The notes beneath the pieces were generated by a model. That model did not search any database. It was not told the origin of the DNA and was given only the letters and a program-made list of their open reading frames with translations. A program made the translations under genes and the position numbers. Shown in pieces: positions 31,601 to 39,553 of a stretch of DNA of 64,000 nucleotides. This DNA comes from a bacterium (GTDB lineage Bacteria; Planctomycetota; UBA1135; UBA2386). How positions within the stretch are numbered: position 1 is the stretch's first letter; every line of letters begins with the position of its first letter. The stretch lies in NCBI GenBank assembly GCA_030432695.1, contig JAUILN010000001.1:434001-498000 (forward strand), read 5' to 3'.

Positions 31601-32343
31601 AACTTGTGGTCGTGGCAGCGCGCGCAGGACACGGTGAGCCCGAGGAAGGTCTTGCTCAGCACGTCGATCTGGTTGTCGACGACCCGCACCTTCTCCTCCA
31701 GCGCGTCGGTCGGCGCGAAGCCGTGCTGGACGAAGCGGTACTGCGCCGCACCGATCCGCGACTCGACCAGCTCCGGTTCCTCGTCGACGCGCGGCTCCGC
31801 CAGCAGGTCGCCCGCCACGTGTTCGCGCACCAGCTGGTCGTAGCCGACGTCCCGGTTCAGCGCGCGGATCAGGTAGTCGCGGTAGCGCCACGCATGCGGG
31901 ATCGCCGGGTCACCCTCGCTGCCGTGGCTGTCGGCATAGCGGATCCAGTCCATCCAGTGCCGCGCGAACCGCTCGCCGAAGCGCGGGCTGTCGAGGAGCC
32001 GATCGACCAGCGCCGCGTAGGCGTCGGGATCGTCGTCGGCGACGAAGGTCTCCACCTCCGCAGGCGTGGGTGGCAGGCCGGTCAGGGCGAAGTGGACGCG
32101 GCGGATCAGCTCGCGGGTCGCGGCGCGGGGTGCGCGGTCCAGGCCGGCCTCGTGCAGCCGGGCCGCGACGAACCGGTCGATCGCGGAGTCTTCGGCGCCG
32201 GGGGGGACGGTGGGGTCGGTGATCGGGCTCCAGCTCCACCATGTCGTCGGCGAGTTGGCGGAGACATGCTGCGCGACCACGTCGCCTCGGAGCGCGAGGC
32301 CGAGGAGTGGAACAAGCAGCAGGAGGGTGCGGCGGCAAGGCAT
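28630..32343 (-). CDS. DUF1549/DUF1553 protein with C-terminal LamG domain
   Basis: This is a 1,237-residue exported protein. The signal peptide is residues 1-25. DUF1549 spans about 50-270, including [11 protein letters not shown] with the conserved CxxCH at Cys240-His244. A beta-rich central part follows (about 350-560), then DUF1553 ([27 protein letters not shown]). After a coiled-coil stretch (about 935-970) a concanavalin/LamG-like module begins at about 990 ([33 protein letters not shown]). This addition suggests glycan or matrix binding. The last 60 residues complete the DUF1553-type C-terminus. It is longer than the first copy (925 residues) because of the LamG insertion. A strong hairpin lies just 5' of the ATG. 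Confidence 0.9.
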   Translation of the reverse strand: MPCRRTLLLLVPLLGLALRGDVVAQHVSANSPTTWWSWSPITDPTVPPGAEDSAIDRFVAARLHEAGLDRAPRAATRELIRRVHFALTGLPPTPAEVETFVADDDPDAYAALVDRLLDSPRFGERFARHWMDWIRYADSHGSEGDPAIPHAWRYRDYLIRALNRDVGYDQLVREHVAGDLLAEPRVDEEPELVESRIGAAQYRFVQHGFAPTDALEEKVRVVDNQIDVLSKTFLGLTVSCARCHDHKFDAISQADYYALFGVLGSMRPALVEADTAERLARHDAELARLKQEIREGLSAAWIRSQHSLFRRIDPGFLDRAAEDPLHPLHALAVASNKPPEEFAATWAALVAEWRASQRRLAEARLHPSRREAHAGTLGAPGRWQAHGTGLRRVAADGPSAPGALHLLPDGDRIVDDLLPAGCYSHLRTSKDAASLTSPTLAFDATRSLYVRVMGDGDARARYVVHGYPRRGTVYPVHSLSGGKEHWVRWDPTYWDGDQGYLEFTTAADQPVEANERALRSWFGVTAVAQVDATDPRAPRDEFAEVATPLFEVALAQPPQDVSDLLGHCTVALTRCLQAWDDGTLRDDQARFLAPFVRANVLPTRLDELPELADAIATWRALENELPIARRVPGQHDAEPRDWPLFVRGNHRDPGPTVPRRFLQSLDPTPYDPNVPARLQLADDLVAPDNPFTARVAVNRIWALLFGKGLVSTVDNFGKLGAEPTHPELLDWLATRFVTDGWSIKALIRRIVLSETWQAASTAPADAARLDPENRLLSHADVRRLDAEALRDALLAVSGQLDLEHAGDPVAGSSTKRSVYVRIQRNDLDPFLHAFDAPAPHTTRGMRDATNVPAQALTLLNDPFVHRAAERLAARTFAEVSADKPRAWITALFRHALGREPAAHEMERCLRFLSEAERDAADLQRRSDDLAEETARAQKSLDALLTRVDARVLDARGEHAQDTAAAPAPIAAWSFDHDARDAVGPLHGQLRGNARIEDGALLLDGNSYLETPPIDRPLAAKTLEAWVQLHDLAQRAGGVMSVQSRDGNRFDAIVFAEQDPQRWLAGSEFFRRTTAFDGPAETEADRRPVHVAIRYAADGTITGFRDGQPYGNAYRSDGPLHLAAGDAVVLLGLRHTPAGGNKFLRGRIHEARLYDRALTDDEILASARGAGFVSAADRDAAMDETERREAAQLRALLDELAERRDALGLAAGARPDPRAPWTDLAHALLNLEEFLFLR

Positions 32344-32623
32344 GACACATGCGATGGGTGGGGGTTAACAACTCGGCCGGGTCGAGTTGTTAACCCCCAC
32401 CCACCTTCGGGGTGCGATGGTCGCCGGTCCAGTCTAGGCGGAGCGCAGTGATTGGGCCCGCCGCAGCGGTGCCGGGGGGGGGGCCGATTCGGCTACACCC
32501 GGAGCCACGGTCCCTGCCTGGGTCGCGTTCTTGGACCGCGACCCGAGGCACCGTCCCGCTCCGAGACCCACCGCTGCAGCTTCCGCCCCGGACTGTCGAA
32601 GAACCCGGCAGGAGGAAGCTGCC
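32344..32623. other. Divergent promoter region with hairpin and G10 tract
   Basis: These 280 bp separate the minus-strand DUF1549/DUF1553-LamG gene and the plus-strand C39-like gene. They contain the 21-bp-arm hairpin and, at 32474-32483, a run of ten G residues that could be length-variable or a sequencing weak point. AGGAGG at 32610-32615 serves the downstream gene. I find no clear -10/-35 pair. Confidence 0.65.
32355..32403. repeat. Perfect 21-bp-arm hairpin in the 5' leader of the DUF1549/DUF1553-LamG gene
   Basis: Arms 32355-32375 and 32383-32403 are exact reverse complements (core GTTAACAACTCG / CGAGTTGTTAAC, flanked by GGGTGGGG / CCCCACCC), with a 7-nt loop GCCGGGT. It starts 12 bp upstream of the minus-strand ATG, so it would fold just before the ribosome site of that mRNA. 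It could equally act as a terminator or protein site. It is not a sequence copy of the GGTGCC repeats. Confidence 0.92.
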
Positions 32624-33466
32624 GTGTTCGGATTCGCGATGTTCCTGGTCGTCTGTCTCGCTGCCGGCCTCGGTTGCTACTGGCAGGGTCGTCGTTCTCA
32701 TCGCCGCGCCGGCCTGCTCGCCGGCGTGCTGCTGGCGCTGGTCTGCGGCAAGACGGTGCTGCACGTGATGCCGCACTGGGAGTGGGCGCTGTTCCCGTGG
32801 ACGGGCTATGCCTACGTCCAGCGGCTGGCGATGTATCCGATCGCGGTGGGGTTCTTCGGACTCGCGGCGGGCTGCATGCCGGTGGTGTGGAACCGGGCGG
32901 TGGTCGCGGCGGTGGGTTTCGCGGCCTTGGTGGTCGGCGGCGTCGAGAACACCTGGATGGCGGTGCCGACCGCGCACGGCAGCTCCACCCGCTACGCCGA
33001 CGCGAAGCACCACACGATGCAGACCACCCACTTCACCTGCGGTCCGGCCGCCGCGGTGAGTGCGGTATCGCGCTGCGGCGTGCGCATCTCCGAGCGCGAC
33101 ATGGCGGCGCTGTGCCTGACGCACGACGAGGGCTCGCGCCTCTTCGACCTCTACCGTGGCGTGGTGCTCGCGCTGGGCGACCGCAACCACTGCGTGTCGA
33201 TCCGCGACCTCGATGCCGAGGAACTGCTCCGCTTCGGGCGGATCACCATTGGCGCCAACCGCGGCGGTGGACATGCCCTGACCTTCGTCGGCCGCGGCGA
33301 CCACGTGATCGTCCACGACCCGATCTCGGGCGAGCCGCAGCGTTGGGTCCTCGACAAGCTGCGCAAGAACCAGAGCGGGCCGGTGGTGGTCATCGAACCG
33401 TGGTGCGACGCGCCGGGGAGCGCGGCGTCGCGGCCGGAGGACGGGGTGCTGGCGTTCCTGCGCTGA
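32624..33466 (+). CDS. Membrane-anchored C39-like cysteine peptidase
   Basis: This is a 280-residue protein. The GTG at 32624 has AGGAGG 8 nt upstream, which decides the start. Residues 1-110 hold four or so hydrophobic segments, so the N-terminus is membrane-embedded. The C-terminal 150 residues form a C39-like papain-fold peptidase: QTTHFTCGPAA with catalytic Cys139, GGGHALTFV with His217 and VHDP with Asp232. C39 peptidases usually cut double-glycine leader peptides as part of an ABC exporter, but no ABC transporter is next to it. A stand-alone membrane peptidase of this kind may process an exported peptide or act as a cell-wall or signalling protease. Confidence 0.85.
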   Translation: MFGFAMFLVVCLAAGLGCYWQGRRSHRRAGLLAGVLLALVCGKTVLHVMPHWEWALFPWTGYAYVQRLAMYPIAVGFFGLAAGCMPVVWNRAVVAAVGFAALVVGGVENTWMAVPTAHGSSTRYADAKHHTMQTTHFTCGPAAAVSAVSRCGVRISERDMAALCLTHDEGSRLFDLYRGVVLALGDRNHCVSIRDLDAEELLRFGRITIGANRGGGHALTFVGRGDHVIVHDPISGEPQRWVLDKLRKNQSGPVVVIEPWCDAPGSAASRPEDGVLAFLR

Positions 33467-33486
33467 CCCCTTCGGCCCTCGCATCG

Positions 33487-34920
33487 TCAGTCACTGCTGC
33501 GCAACCACGTCGGCACCAGGTTCGCCGGCACGTGGTCGGCGCGGTAGATCCACACCTGCTGGCCGGCGAGCATCGCCTCGATCTCCCAGACCTTGTCGCC
33601 GGCCTGGTTCACCTCGATGACCCGCGACTGGATGCCGTGGCAGACCAGGGTGTTGCCATTCGCCAATCGGTCGGCATCGCCGACGGCGGGGTCGAAGCTG
33701 CCCTCCGACCACGACCACACCAATTCGGTGGTGGCGTTGGCCTCGTCGACGCGGAACTGCTTGGCGGCCGAGACCTGTGGCGTGAGCGTGTTGCCGTTGT
33801 CCCAGAGGAGGATCGTGCCGTCGGGCTGGACCTCGGGCGCGTGCTGGTGCGAGAACAGACCCTCGCCGCCGATGCCGCGGTTGCCGAGGATCGTGGTGAC
33901 CTCGCCGGAGGGATAGCTGATGCCGAGCAGTGCGTCGAAGTGGCGCACCGACAGCCAGAACATCGAGCGGGTCGGGTCCCAGTCGAATCCGTTGCTGTGA
34001 CTCCAGTCGCTGCCATGCGCCGAGAAACCGAGCTGCGCCTCCTCGGGGGTCGGCCAGGTCAGCGGCGTGTAGTGGTCGAAGATGTTCCACTCCCACTCCA
34101 CCGCGCCGGTGTCGGGGTCGAGAATCTGGATCACGTCGCCCTCGGCGAGTTCGCCGTCGAACTCCATCCAGTCGAACAGCAGCAGCGCGATGCGGCCGTC
34201 GGGCAGGATGTCGACCTCGTGGTGGGGCACGACCTGGTCGTCGATCGCGGTCTGCCAGACGACCTGGCCCGACCAGTCGAGGCGGACCAGCTTCGCGCCG
34301 ACGCGGTTCGGGTCGCTGTCCATCCGGCCGAGCTGGATCACCAGGATGCCAGAGCCGTCGGGCATCACGGTCGGCGCCATGTACAGGCCGAGCTGCTCGG
34401 GGCCTTCGTGGTACCAGACCACCTCACCACGGAGGTTCACCAGCGCCATGAGCTGGACGAACGACTGCGGGCTGCCGACGAAGTCCAGCAGGCGGTAGCC
34501 CTTCTCTGTCTGGTTCTGGTCGTTGACGTTGACGGTCAACGCCGGGAAGCGATCCGGCCATTCGAGGACCCGGAACGGCGTGGGGACGCCGTTGGCGATC
34601 ACGTTGGCGTTGGCATCCAGCGCCTGCCAGGTAAGGGTGTACTGGCCGTCGGGCAGGGCCGGCAGGGTCACGGTGGTGCTCTGGACCGTGATGTCGACCG
34701 GGTTCGGAGCCTGCGCCGTGGGGCGCGTCACGAGGATCCGGTAGTCCGTGGCGTTGGCGACCGCGGTCAGTTCGACCGTCGGCGTCGCGGTGTTCAGGAC
34801 CGCACCGGCGCGTGGCGCCACCGTCGGGACGCCGCCGCTGCTACTCGAGTTGTTGCAGGCGGTGAGCGCGAGGCCGACGCAGAGGCCGACGATGCCGAGC
34901 AGGAGGGACTTGGGACGCAT
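33487..34920 (-). CDS. Arylsulfotransferase (ASST)-like lipoprotein
   Basis: This 477-residue lipoprotein has the lipobox LALTACNN with Cys22. A fibronectin-like beta domain (about 35-120) precedes a propeller domain of arylsulfotransferase type with VVPHHEVDILPDGRI, HSNGFDWDPTRSMFWLSVRH and HQHAPEVQPDGTILLWDNGN. The conserved His positions and DNGN segment are like those of periplasmic aryl-sulfate sulfotransferases, which move sulfate between phenolic compounds without PAPS. Given the sulfatases nearby, a role in sulfate-ester handling is attractive but is inference. The start at 34920 is preferred because it places the lipobox correctly. It is convergent with the C39 gene (20 bp between stops). 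Confidence 0.82.
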   Translation of the reverse strand: MRPKSLLLGIVGLCVGLALTACNNSSSSGGVPTVAPRAGAVLNTATPTVELTAVANATDYRILVTRPTAQAPNPVDITVQSTTVTLPALPDGQYTLTWQALDANANVIANGVPTPFRVLEWPDRFPALTVNVNDQNQTEKGYRLLDFVGSPQSFVQLMALVNLRGEVVWYHEGPEQLGLYMAPTVMPDGSGILVIQLGRMDSDPNRVGAKLVRLDWSGQVVWQTAIDDQVVPHHEVDILPDGRIALLLFDWMEFDGELAEGDVIQILDPDTGAVEWEWNIFDHYTPLTWPTPEEAQLGFSAHGSDWSHSNGFDWDPTRSMFWLSVRHFDALLGISYPSGEVTTILGNRGIGGEGLFSHQHAPEVQPDGTILLWDNGNTLTPQVSAAKQFRVDEANATTELVWSWSEGSFDPAVGDADRLANGNTLVCHGIQSRVIEVNQAGDKVWEIEAMLAGQQVWIYRADHVPANLVPTWLRSSD

Positions 34921-35071
34921 GGAGGCTTGGGAGGGTGGCTGGGGTGGGCTTCGGCGGCGGGAGGAGGGCACTTCGGGGAAGTCGACGCCGGCGCGGAGGA
35001 TACGCGATGGGCTCGTGGGGGGAGTACCCGGGTCCCTCGACTACGCCCGAGGGCCTAGGATCGGCCCGACG

Positions 35072-37531
35072 ATGATCCGACGCGATCAGCATGGCGGCGG
35101 CCCGAGCCGTGCGCCTGGGCTCGGACTGGTGTTCTCGGGTCTGGCGATCTGCGCGTTGATCGGTTGGTGGGTCCTCGGTCTCGGGACGCGACCGTTGGAT
35201 CGCCCGAGCCGAGGTTTCGGGGACAGCCGAATCGATGCCGCCGACGCAGGGGAGCCGCGAGTGGATGTCACGCCGCGGTCCGTGGTCGCGGTGGATCATC
35301 GGCCCGGAGACGAGTCCACCCCGACGCCGCGGGGATCGTGGACCGGGCGCGTGCTCACCGCGGGTGCGGTGCCGTTGGCCGGTGTCGCGATCCGGATCGG
35401 GGAGGTCGGCGTTCCGATCGACGAGCCTGCGCGAGACGACGCCGCGGTGACCAGCGGACCCGATGGTCGGTTCGAGGTCTCGGTCTCGGCTCCCGTCGAG
35501 GGTGCCGGGCACGTGCTCGTGCTCGTCGATCGGGAGCACGGTGTCGTGGGTGTCCCGGTCGACGGCGCGGCCGATCTCGGCGACCTGCGACTGCCGCGCG
35601 CGGGCTCGGTCGTCGGGCGGCTCGTCGGGGTGGAGGCCGCCGGGCTCGCCGTCCGATGCGATCCGGTCGGGCAGCCGGGCGAACTTGCGGTTCCGCTGCG
35701 GTCGGTGGTCCGGCGCGTGCCGGTGCGCGTCGATGGTTCCTTCGTGGTCGAGCGGCTCGCGCCGGGTCACTACGCGCTGTCGCCCGAGGCTCCTGGCGAT
35801 GCTCTGCACGCCGCGCGTTGCCACGTCGAGGTGCTCGCCGGGGATCGGGTCGACGTGGGGGAACTGCTCTGCGTCGGCAGTCGGGACCTGGTCGGGCGCG
35901 TCACCGACGGCGTCGATCACCCGGTCGAGGGCGCTGCGGTGCAGCTGCGCGCGCCGGCGCTCGCGGGCTGGCCGCCGAGGCATCTGCGGACCGGGGGCGA
36001 TGGGGCCTTCACCTTCGAACGGGTGCCCGACGTGGCGCGCCTGTGGTTGCGGGTGGAGGCGGAGGGCTATCGGTCCACGGAGCTGTCGGGAGAGGAGCTA
36101 CTCGGGCCGTCGCCGATCCGGGTACGCCTCGACGCGGGACTGACGATCGCCGGTCTGGTCGTGGATGCGGCGGATGGTGCGCCGGTCACCCGTTTCCAGG
36201 CGGTCGCGGTGCGGGTCGCGGCACCGAGCGCCACCTCGTCGCGCGGTCCCGCGGCACTCGGCGGCCCCGCCGCGCCGGGCGGTCCCTTGCAGCAGCGTCC
36301 CGAGGAACATCCCGAGGGCCGGTTCGAGGTCACTGGACTGGAGGCGGGCTGGTACGAGGTCCATGCCCTCGCCCCGGGCTACGTGCGCGGTCGCTCGGTG
36401 GCGGTCGAGCTCGGTCGCGCACGGCGACCCGAAGTCCGCATCGCCGTCGAGCGCGGGTTGCGCTACGCGGGCGTCCTGGTGCTGGAACCCGGCGGTCGGG
36501 TGCTGGGCGGCGCGCGCCTCCGGCTGACGCGGCGTCAGCCCGGCGACGGTCCGCTCCAGCACGGCCACGCGCTCAGCGCCGACGACGGCCGCTTCGTCGT
36601 CGATGGGCTACGCCCGGGGACCTATGACGTCGCGATCTTCCACCGTGATCTCGGCGAGGAGCACCGCGACGAACTGCTGCTGGTCGAGTCGCTGGAGGAC
36701 CAACGCGTCGCGCTCCCGGCGCCGGCCTGGTTGACCGGAACGGTCGCGGGACTCCGCGCCGGCGAGTCGTCGCACGCGACGGTGCGCGCGGTCGGTGGCG
36801 GCGGACGCACGCGCAGTAGCGAAGTCGATGCCGCCGGCCGTTACCGCCTCGGTCCGCTCCCTGCCGGCAACTACGCGGTGCGCGCGTTCACGGTGCCGTT
36901 CGCGGTGCATCGTCTGGCCGAGCCCGGCCTCGCTGCGGACGCCAGGCCGGCCGACCTGCCGGTCGACTGCGTGCTGGGTGCGGGAGAGGAGCGGCGGCTC
37001 GATCTGTCGGTCACCCGCTATCCGGTCGGGGCGCTGGAGGGTGTGGTGCGTGTGAACGGTGAGCCGGCCGCCGGGGTGCTGGTCGGGGTGCCGACCGCCT
37101 CGCTGCAGGCCAGGACCGATGCGCAGGGGCACTACCGGCTCGACGACCTGCTCGCCGGTCGCATCGAGCTGCGGGTCGAGCTGTCAGGCGGCCGCGATCG
37201 CGCGTTCCTCGTCGAGCAGGAGCTGGTCGCCGGTGCGTCGCCGACGCGTCGCGACTTCGATCTCGGCCTCGGCGTCCTACGGGGTCGGTTGGTCGGGGAG
37301 GGTTGGCCGCCTGGGGGCGTGAACGCCGTCTGGGAGGTCGACCGCGACGCCGTGGGAAGACGGTGGAACCCGGTCCAGATCAACATCGAGGGCGATCGCT
37401 TCGAGGTCGAGGTCGTGCCGTCCGGGCCGGGGCGACTCGTGGTCCCGGTGCATCGCGAGCGTCCCGTGGTCCGGGAGGCGGTCGTGCCGCCAGGGATCGG
37501 CGGGGTCGATCTGGAGGTGCGACGTGATTGA
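35072..37531 (+). CDS. Membrane-anchored protein with carboxypeptidase-regulatory-like repeats
   Basis: This is an 819-residue protein with one N-terminal transmembrane anchor (about residues 18-38) and a Pro/Asp-rich linker. It then has a series of roughly 80-residue beta-sandwich modules of the carboxypeptidase regulatory-like (CarboxypepD_reg) type. Repeated signatures are GRVxxxGxxPVxGVxV, DGRFxVxGLxxGxYxVxAxAPGY and similar (for example PEGRFEVTGLEAGWYEVHA and DDGRFVVDGLRPGTYDVAI). I count at least six modules. No catalytic domain is seen. Such proteins are probably structural or ligand-binding on the outer face of the membrane. It is divergent from the ASST-like gene. The ATG at 35072 is chosen over upstream in-frame codons because it gives a normal membrane anchor. 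Confidence 0.85.
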   Translation: MIRRDQHGGGPSRAPGLGLVFSGLAICALIGWWVLGLGTRPLDRPSRGFGDSRIDAADAGEPRVDVTPRSVVAVDHRPGDESTPTPRGSWTGRVLTAGAVPLAGVAIRIGEVGVPIDEPARDDAAVTSGPDGRFEVSVSAPVEGAGHVLVLVDREHGVVGVPVDGAADLGDLRLPRAGSVVGRLVGVEAAGLAVRCDPVGQPGELAVPLRSVVRRVPVRVDGSFVVERLAPGHYALSPEAPGDALHAARCHVEVLAGDRVDVGELLCVGSRDLVGRVTDGVDHPVEGAAVQLRAPALAGWPPRHLRTGGDGAFTFERVPDVARLWLRVEAEGYRSTELSGEELLGPSPIRVRLDAGLTIAGLVVDAADGAPVTRFQAVAVRVAAPSATSSRGPAALGGPAAPGGPLQQRPEEHPEGRFEVTGLEAGWYEVHALAPGYVRGRSVAVELGRARRPEVRIAVERGLRYAGVLVLEPGGRVLGGARLRLTRRQPGDGPLQHGHALSADDGRFVVDGLRPGTYDVAIFHRDLGEEHRDELLLVESLEDQRVALPAPAWLTGTVAGLRAGESSHATVRAVGGGGRTRSSEVDAAGRYRLGPLPAGNYAVRAFTVPFAVHRLAEPGLAADARPADLPVDCVLGAGEERRLDLSVTRYPVGALEGVVRVNGEPAAGVLVGVPTASLQARTDAQGHYRLDDLLAGRIELRVELSGGRDRAFLVEQELVAGASPTRRDFDLGLGVLRGRLVGEGWPPGGVNAVWEVDRDAVGRRWNPVQINIEGDRFEVEVVPSGPGRLVVPVHRERPVVREAVVPPGIGGVDLEVRRD

Positions 37532-37753
37532 GAGCCACGGTTTTTCTGCCCTGTTTCCCCCGGCACGATCGGGTCCCGGTCCCCAAGGCGTCAACGACTC
37601 GGAGGGCTCGCTGATGTCGGACGGTCGGCGCGTCGCGGGCGGCCGGATCCCGGACGCTGGGGACCTGCTGGTCGGAGCGCTCCGGGTGCACGGTAACCGC
37701 GGCATGCTTGCGGAGGACGACCGCTGGCCGGTTGATAGCCAGACCGCATACCG
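37532..37753. other. Intergenic leader before the McrB-like gene
   Basis: These 222 bp separate the regulatory-like membrane protein from the McrB-like ATPase gene. A different-frame ATG at 37708 opens only an antisense-like or chance frame. No Shine-Dalgarno sequence lies immediately before the ATG at 37754, and I cannot place a promoter. Confidence 0.5.
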
Positions 37754-39553
37754 ATGTCGTTCTACCTCACACCCGGCAACGCCCTGGCGATCCGTGTCAA
37801 CGCCCACCGACACGGTTGGGACGGCTCGATCTGCAACGACCCGATCGCCTGGCAGTGCCTGGCCGACCCCCGCTTCCGCGAACGCTACTGCGCGCGGGGT
37901 CTGAGCGACTGCTTCCACCTCGCTGCCTTCCGGCTGCAGGAACCTTCGGTGGTGATCGAGGAGAACGGCGGGGCGTGGGTGTTCGAGAAGGACCCGAACG
38001 CCTTCGACGACCAGCTGCTGTTCTTCTGGACCCAGGACTTCGAGGAGCCGCGCGGCGTGCGCGACGACCGCTCGGCCGATCCGGTCCTGATCGGGGCCTA
38101 CCGGGTGCGGTCGGTCGAGCGACTCGCGGATGGGCGCTTCACCCGCTACCGGGTCAGGCCATTCGCGGATTCCTGGACGCGTTTCGGCCGGTTCCGGATC
38201 ACCGCGCCGAACCTCCGCGGCGTCGGCGGGCCGTACCTGAAGCAGATGGATCGCAACCACGTCCATCGGGTGTTCCAACAGCTGCGCGACGAGGCCGAAG
38301 CCGGTGACGACCGCTGGTACTCGCCTGAGGACTTCAGCCGCTTCCAGGCCTTCGACCGAGAACTCGACGCGTGGCTGGAGCATGCCCACAAGGCGACGGT
38401 CCGTCAGGCAGAGCAGCGCGCCAAGCGCGACGCGTCGGTGGCGTCGGTGACGAGTGCCGGGCACGCGCCGCTCGCCGGAATCCGGGGGGTCGTGGATCGG
38501 GCGCGGGACGGTGGGAGCGGGACGGTCGGGTCACTCGGAGCGGCCGGGTCACCGGGAGCTTCAGGGGCGAAGCCGCGGACCGCAGGCGCCTCGACGCTGC
38601 CTCCATTGGTCGAGCCGGCGATGCACGCACGCATCCGCGAGGACCACGGCGAGGAGGTGCTGACCGGTCTCCGATTGGCGTCGCTCACGCGGTCGCTGCT
38701 GGTGATCCGTGGCAACCCGGGCGTCGGCAAGAGCCACCTGGCGCTGCGACTCCTCGACGATCCGCAGCGCGAGCGGACCCTGGTCATCCCGGTGTCGTCG
38801 ACCTGGCGCGGGCCCGAGGATCTGATGGGCTACCTGAACCCGATCGACCATCGCTTCGAGGCGACGCCGTTCGTGCGTTTCCTGATCGATGCCGAGGTGG
38901 CCTGGCAGAAGGGTGACAAGCGGGCCCGCGTGGTGGTGTTCGAGGAGTTCAACCTCAGCCAGCCGGAGCACTGGTTCGCCGACCTGTTGGCGCTGACCCA
39001 GTTCTCCGACGAGAAGGACCGCATCTGGCGCGCGCCCGGGAGGTTCCGCGACCTGCCGAACAAGCAGGACGTGTTCCTGTCGCCCGCGGTGCGGTTCGTC
39101 GCGACCGTCAACACCGACCACACCACGCGACCCTTGAGTCCGCGGGTGCTCGACCGCGCCGCGGTGCTGCACCTGGAACTCGATCCACGGCGTGCCCTGG
39201 AGCGGGTCGGCCTCGAACTGGAGGACGCGCAGCTGACCGCGGTGATGGACCTCGACGCGGCGCTGCGGGGTCGGGGCGTCAGCTTCTCGGTGCGCTCCGC
39301 GCAGGCGCTGCACGAGGCGTTCGAGCAGCGTGGCGATCTCGGCCTCGACACCTGGAGCGTGCTCGATCTGGTCCTCGAGGTGGAGCTGCTCGGCAAGGTG
39401 CGTCTCTACGCGCGCGACCCGTACGACGAGGCGGTGCGCAAGGAACTCGCCCGGTTCCAGGAGGCGTATGGGCGCCATCTGCCCCGGACCGCCGACCGGT
39501 TGCAGGGTTGGGAGGAGGCGCTCGCGGCCGGTCGCGACGTGATCCAGGCGTGA
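37754..39553 (+). CDS. McrB-like AAA+ ATPase/GTPase with N-terminal HxHxWxGxxCNDP domain
   Basis: This is a 599-residue protein. Residues 1-180 form a separate domain opening with RVNAHRHGWDGSICNDP (His18, His20, Trp22, Cys27, Asp29) and a second Cys at 35. I recall similar openings (R..WH...W.G..C..P) on other defence-related proteins but cannot name the domain. A Gly/Ser/Ala linker (about 235-285) leads to an AAA+ module: Walker A G320-NPGVGKS (Lys326), Walker B VVVFEEFNLSQPEHW (Glu397, Glu398), sensor VATVNTD (Asn453) and SPRVLDRA (Arg468). The NTD and the Walker B style are those of the McrB group of MoxR-like motors, which assemble into rings and drive a partner nuclease. The downstream gene overlaps its stop (GTGA). 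Probable role: motor and target-recognition subunit of an McrBC-related restriction or defence system. Confidence 0.85.
   Translation: MSFYLTPGNALAIRVNAHRHGWDGSICNDPIAWQCLADPRFRERYCARGLSDCFHLAAFRLQEPSVVIEENGGAWVFEKDPNAFDDQLLFFWTQDFEEPRGVRDDRSADPVLIGAYRVRSVERLADGRFTRYRVRPFADSWTRFGRFRITAPNLRGVGGPYLKQMDRNHVHRVFQQLRDEAEAGDDRWYSPEDFSRFQAFDRELDAWLEHAHKATVRQAEQRAKRDASVASVTSAGHAPLAGIRGVVDRARDGGSGTVGSLGAAGSPGASGAKPRTAGASTLPPLVEPAMHARIREDHGEEVLTGLRLASLTRSLLVIRGNPGVGKSHLALRLLDDPQRERTLVIPVSSTWRGPEDLMGYLNPIDHRFEATPFVRFLIDAEVAWQKGDKRARVVVFEEFNLSQPEHWFADLLALTQFSDEKDRIWRAPGRFRDLPNKQDVFLSPAVRFVATVNTDHTTRPLSPRVLDRAAVLHLELDPRRALERVGLELEDAQLTAVMDLDAALRGRGVSFSVRSAQALHEAFEQRGDLGLDTWSVLDLVLEVELLGKVRLYARDPYDEAVRKELARFQEAYGRHLPRTADRLQGWEEALAAGRDVIQA

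Noticed and set aside
37708..38307. A 199-residue open frame starting at the ATG at 37708
   Set aside because: It is a different frame from the McrB-like gene and is Arg/Pro-rich without motifs.
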